Source: Eubacterium limosum
GTDB lineage: Bacteria > Bacillota > Clostridia > Eubacteriales > Eubacteriaceae
Assembly (NCBI GenBank): GCA_959020865.1
Contig: CAUEUD010000228.1
Location: forward strand, 1 to 5,659
Length of the DNA: 5,659 bases
Direction of reading: 5' to 3'
The position numbers were made by a program, and so were the translations under genes. Of the stretch, positions 1 through 2,661 are shown one piece after another. The notes under the pieces are model-generated. The model was not told the DNA's origin and ran no database searches. It worked only from the letters and a program-made list of their open reading frames with translations. Positions within the stretch are counted from its first letter, which is position 1, and each line of letters begins with the position of its first letter.

Positions 1-519
1 CTCGGAGAGAAACAAGCCGAGTGCCCGGATAAACGCTATCTGTGTGCCCATGATGCTCTCGATCATCTGGACAAAGGCTATGAAGATGTCGCGACCGGTG
101 ACTATCTGGAAATGCTGGAGCTTTACACCAAACGGATTCAGGGAGAAATCAAGACACTCCGGGAAGCGGAGAAAAAGATTGGCGAACCCAATGCGCCCAT
201 TCCGGCAGAGTGTTGTCGTCTGGATGATCACACAAAAAGCATCCTCGGGAAGTTTGTGGTCATTAAAGCGGAGGTATTCAGACCCGAATACCAGCGCGCC
301 AATGAACAAATCTGCTATGTGGCAGGAGGCTCTGGTGCAAGGGCCGATCCCAAAGAAAAGGCCATTGTTGTAAAAAACGTGTACGACGGCAGAGAGGCCC
401 AGTTTGAACGCAGCGAGGTCCAGGGTCTTGTCAATCAGAAATACCTGCCCGAATGGGCTCAGAAAGCGGTTCGGAAATTCCAGAAAAAAGAAAGCATCAG
501 GAAAGGAGCAGCGCGCTGA
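1..519 (+). CDS. Accessory protein of a conjugative element, first of two tandem paralogs (5' end outside window)
   Basis: The frame is open from the first base and ends at the TGA at 517-519, giving the last 172 residues. An ATG at 112 exists, but homology to the next gene extends upstream of it (GEK....RYLCA near residues 2-16 matches the neighbour), so the true start lies outside the window. I do not recognise a function. It aligns along its length with the following gene: shared blocks are RYLCA, GDYLEM/GSYLDM, RPE.Q.A, YV.GG.GA, FERS..QG.V, LPEWA and a basic C-terminal tail ending in RKGAAR. The YVTGGFGA...FERSDI...LPEWA type of C-terminus is, from memory, common in small uncharacterised proteins of Firmicute conjugative elements. 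No signal peptide or membrane segment is seen in this portion, so it is probably cytoplasmic. Its stop overlaps the start of the next gene (ATGA), suggesting translational coupling. Confidence 0.8.
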   Translation, partial: LGEKQAECPDKRYLCAHDALDHLDKGYEDVATGDYLEMLELYTKRIQGEIKTLREAEKKIGEPNAPIPAECCRLDDHTKSILGKFVVIKAEVFRPEYQRANEQICYVAGGSGARADPKEKAIVVKNVYDGREAQFERSEVQGLVNQKYLPEWAQKAVRKFQKKESIRKGAAR

Positions 520-523
520 TGAA
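501..523 (+). repeat. Gene-junction repeat, copy 1 (ribosome binding site plus stop/start overlap)
   Basis: This 23-nt segment, carrying GAAAGGAG and ending in CGCTGATGAA, matches 21 of 23 positions with 1112-1134. It includes the last codons of the first paralog, the ribosome binding site and the ATGA overlap. The copy is a by-product of the tandem duplication of the two paralogous genes and shows that the coupling signal was duplicated with them. Confidence 0.7.
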
Positions 524-1130
524 TGCGGAAAACAATGAAAGCATGAAGTGTGGGAATTATGCGATCACCCAAGAACTGTGTATCGGAGATAAGACCGTGG
601 TTTTTGGAGAAAAGCCCGACGGTTATGAATCCAATCGGTATCTGTGCGCTTATCACCAGATGATCCTTTTTTACGCAAGCTATACAGAAATTGAAACCGG
701 CTCTTATCTGGACATGATGGACGTGTTTACCACGCGGGTAAAAGGACAGATCGAAAACGCCCGGGAAACGTTGAAACAGATCAATGTACCGCTGGAGGTC
801 ATCACCCCAGAGATGTGCTACCCGCACGACCTTTCCCAGGATCTGAACGGAAAGGTCATCGCCATCAAGCCGGAAGTTTTGCGTCCAGAGTGCCAACACG
901 CCGTGAGCCAGCTGGGCTATGTGACCGGTGGTTTTGGAGCCAGTAGAAATGCACGTGGCAGCGCTGTTTTTCTCAAGAAACTATACGGTATGGAGGATAC
1001 TCGTTTTGAACGTTCTGACATCCAGGGTGTCGTGAAACCGGAATGCCTGCCGGAATGGGCTAAGCAAAACCTCGAGCAGATCAAACAAAGACAAAAGAAA
1101 GAAAAAAACCGGAAAGGAGGAGCCCGCTGA
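519..1130 (+). CDS. Accessory protein of a conjugative element, second tandem paralog (203 aa)
   Basis: The start is the ATG at 519, overlapping the previous stop as ATGA. A ribosome binding site GAAAGGAG lies at 501-508, 10 nt upstream. The frame is open further upstream to 453, but that part overlaps the previous gene and has no such site. The protein is a full-length paralog of its upstream neighbour. It has an N-terminal part with FGEK and RYLCAYH, a middle part (GSYLDMMDVF...VKGQIENARETL) that looks helical, and a C-terminal block with IAIKPEVLRPE, GYVTGGFGASRNARGSAVF, FERSDIQGVV and LPEWA, ending in a Lys/Arg/Gln-rich tail. It carries several cysteines but no clear metal-binding pattern. 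Function unknown. The context (element cassette upstream of a giant helicase/methylase) suggests a role in element maintenance, transfer or host-defence evasion, but that is inference. Confidence 0.85.
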   Translation: MNAENNESMKCGNYAITQELCIGDKTVVFGEKPDGYESNRYLCAYHQMILFYASYTEIETGSYLDMMDVFTTRVKGQIENARETLKQINVPLEVITPEMCYPHDLSQDLNGKVIAIKPEVLRPECQHAVSQLGYVTGGFGASRNARGSAVFLKKLYGMEDTRFERSDIQGVVKPECLPEWAKQNLEQIKQRQKKEKNRKGGAR

Positions 1131-1134
1131 TGAA
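1112..1134 (+). repeat. Gene-junction repeat, copy 2 (ribosome binding site plus stop/start overlap)
   Basis: This is the second copy of the junction at 501-523, differing at two positions. Here it precedes an unrelated 97-aa gene instead of another paralog, marking the downstream boundary of the tandem duplication. The ribosome binding site is slightly extended (AAAGGAGGA). Confidence 0.7.
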
Positions 1135-1423
1135 AGAAAAAGCAGAACTGCCCGATTTTTGCTATACCACACTGTTTTCAACGGGTGAGATTGTTCGGAT
1201 CAGGAGAGGCGCGCTGACCTATGAAAGAACCGATCTCTCCACCCCGGACCAGACAATGAACCGTCTGATCGCAGAGCGTGCCAATACGGCAATGGGCATC
1301 ACCAAAGCCCAGAGAGAAGCCATGCTCGGCGGAATGCTTTTAGGCTGGGAGCGGCCAGCCGCCGACCCCAACCGGTATGACCTGAGCGGCAACTTTATTC
1401 TGATCGAAGACATGGAAAAATAA
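1130..1423 (+). CDS. Small conserved hypothetical protein of conjugative elements (97 aa)
   Basis: The ATG at 1130 overlaps the previous stop (ATGA) and has a very good ribosome binding site, AAAGGAGGA at 1113-1121, with 8 nt spacing. The protein opens with LPDFCYTTLFSTGEIVRIRRG, has a helical middle (TMNRLIAERANTAMGITKAQREAMLGGML) and a distinctive C-terminal motif GWERPAADPNRYD. Small proteins with an LPD.C...L.S.GE....RG start and a GW..P.ADP..Y ending are, from memory, frequent companions in Clostridia conjugative elements. No enzymatic motif, signal peptide or membrane helix is seen. Function unknown. It is followed by a 32-nt AT-rich gap without a terminator, so transcription probably continues into the next gene. 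Confidence 0.82.
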   Translation: MKEKAELPDFCYTTLFSTGEIVRIRRGALTYERTDLSTPDQTMNRLIAERANTAMGITKAQREAMLGGMLLGWERPAADPNRYDLSGNFILIEDMEK

Positions 1424-1455
1424 CGTGTTACAAAAGAAAAAAGGAGAATTTAACA

Positions 1456-1815
1456 GTGAAAGACGAAATCAATCAAGGCTATGTGATCACAGACCGCATA
1501 CAGGTCGATCCGGATAATGCCTTTGTTTTGGGCTTCAATCCAAAGGCCCCCCAGCCCTTTGTCACCTGGAAATGCGGCCAGAATGATTACTATTATTATG
1601 GACACTATTTTAATGATCAGGACAAAGCCATCAGAGATTTGTGCGCACGGGTTATTGAGGAACTCGACGATAAAAAAGAGAGAATGACCCTGGCTGAGCC
1701 CGTTATCGGAGACAACGGCACCTGTTCAAATGACGAAAAGTCTAAGTATTGTTCGAGTACACCACAAGAAAATGGTCGATTCAAAAAAAGTAAACACAAG
1801 GGTTTTGAGCGGTGA
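1456..1815 (+). CDS. Small conserved hypothetical protein (119 aa, GTG start)
   Basis: The start is a GTG at 1456 with AAGGAG at 1441-1446, 9 nt upstream; no better ATG is present. The N-terminal ~65 residues look like a folded domain: GYVITDRIQVD, FVLGFNPKAPQPFVTW, a tyrosine-rich DYYYYGHYF, then a helix (KAIRDLCARVIEEL). The pattern FVLG.NPKAP.P.VTW....Y..GHY recurs in uncharacterised proteins of Firmicute mobile elements (from memory, unchecked). The last ~45 residues are low-complexity, polar and finally very basic (KKSKHKGFER), and may be disordered. No known catalytic motif. It ends 4 nt before the next start, so co-translation is likely. Confidence 0.75.
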   Translation: MKDEINQGYVITDRIQVDPDNAFVLGFNPKAPQPFVTWKCGQNDYYYYGHYFNDQDKAIRDLCARVIEELDDKKERMTLAEPVIGDNGTCSNDEKSKYCSSTPQENGRFKKSKHKGFER

Positions 1816-1819
1816 TACC

Positions 1820-2128
1820 ATGGCAAAGAACACAAGAGGACTCCGAATTTTAACGCGTCTGATCGATGCCGGGTACGACACCGAAAAAGCCATTGCCGGG
1901 ATGACCCTCGACGATATTATCAAACTTGAAATTGTGAACAGGAATGATATGGCCGTGCTGAATGGACTCATTAAAAGCGTAAAGGCCAACCGCGTGGTGA
2001 CCTTTTTAGCTTCCGGTTCAGAGCCTGAGCAAAAGGGGACAGCACTACAAAATTTAACGACAGATAAAGGGGAAGAAAACAATGAAGAAAATCAATCCAA
2101 TCCATCACCATATGATCCCGTTTGTTGA
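1820..2128 (+). CDS. Small conserved hypothetical protein (~102 aa)
   Basis: The chosen start is the ATG at 1820 (MAKNTRGLRILTRL...), 4 nt after the previous stop. The only upstream purine-rich stretch is a weak GAGCGG at 1807-1812, so initiation probably depends on coupling to the preceding gene. The frame is open back to 1730, but those residues (MTKSLSIVRVHHKK...) overlap the previous gene and look like an accidental extension. The core (RGLRILTRLIDAGYDTEKAIAGMTLDDIIKL, then MAVLNGLIKSVKANRVVTFLASG) is mostly helical and resembles small 'L...G..TEK....MT..D......' proteins of conjugative elements, which have no assigned function. The C-terminal ~30 residues are Glu/Asn-rich and polar. The last 47 nt overlap the start of the YodL-like gene in another frame. 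Confidence 0.68.
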   Translation: MAKNTRGLRILTRLIDAGYDTEKAIAGMTLDDIIKLEIVNRNDMAVLNGLIKSVKANRVVTFLASGSEPEQKGTALQNLTTDKGEENNEENQSNPSPYDPVC

Positions 2129-2657
2129 CATCCACGCGTTGGATCTGTTTGAAATTCCCGACGGTGAAAGCATCACCATTATCCCCATGACCGGCTGTCC
2201 GGTGACTTATCCCTGTTACTTCATCGACCGCAGACACTTTAAGCTGCGGAATACCATCTGGCACCCCCTTGACTTTGCTAAACAGATGGCCCGTTTGGGG
2301 AACCGTTACCGGCCCGAAAACCCTGGGCCTTCCGATGTGCTGGATTATTATGAAGTCTACCAGATTCCCGACCGGCAGAACACCGACTATGGCTTTGGAC
2401 CCCTTAATCAATTCCTTACCCGGTTTAAACGGGAAGATTATGTTTTGTGCTACCAGGGGATGTTAGCGCCGGTGACCGAACTGCTCGACCTGTACAAATT
2501 TCACAATCGGAATGACCGGCCATTTCAGGATAAGATGCACCCGCTGTGCATGGGCGATATCCTCGTGACCCACCGTGAAGAAAAAGTCCAGGCCTTTTAC
2601 GTGGACGCCGAGGGATTTCCAGAAGTGCCGCAGTTCCTTAAGCGGCCTGTAAAGTAA
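2082..2657 (+). CDS. YodL-like domain protein of a conjugative element (191 aa)
   Basis: The start is the ATG at 2082, with AAAGGGGA at 2066-2073, 8 nt upstream. Two parts are visible. Residues ~15-85 form a small domain (DLFEIPDGESITIIPMTG...CYFIDRRHFKL....WH..DFA..M) that I cannot name with confidence. Residues ~89-187 resemble the YodL-like family: YYEVYQIPDRQNTDYGF, a long helical stretch, DYVLCYQGML, LLDLYKFHN, HPLCMGDILV and finally FYVDAEGFPEVPQFL. In that family the ending '.S..DV.........YYVD..GF...P.F' is typical. YodL-like domains occur in Bacillus and widely in Firmicute conjugative elements, and their biochemical role is not established. No signal peptide or transmembrane helix is seen. 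The gene starts inside the preceding gene and ends 4 nt before the giant helicase/methylase gene, fitting one operon. Confidence 0.8.
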   Translation: MKKINPIHHHMIPFVDIHALDLFEIPDGESITIIPMTGCPVTYPCYFIDRRHFKLRNTIWHPLDFAKQMARLGNRYRPENPGPSDVLDYYEVYQIPDRQNTDYGFGPLNQFLTRFKREDYVLCYQGMLAPVTELLDLYKFHNRNDRPFQDKMHPLCMGDILVTHREEKVQAFYVDAEGFPEVPQFLKRPVK

Positions 2658-2661
2658 GTCC

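Noticed and set aside
44..373. 109-codon open frame on the plus strand overlapping the first gene
   Set aside because: It lies in another frame over a region conserved with the neighbouring paralog, and has no ribosome binding site or recognisable motif.
459..899. A 146-codon open frame on the minus strand opposite the second paralog
   Set aside because: It is a shadow of a gene supported by paralogy and a ribosome binding site, and the antisense product shows no recognisable pattern.
2125..2153. Perfect -35-like TTGACA at 2125-2130 within the YodL-like gene
   Set aside because: At 17 nt spacing the -10 position reads TTTGAA, only 3 of 6 matches, and there is no gene start nearby that needs a promoter.
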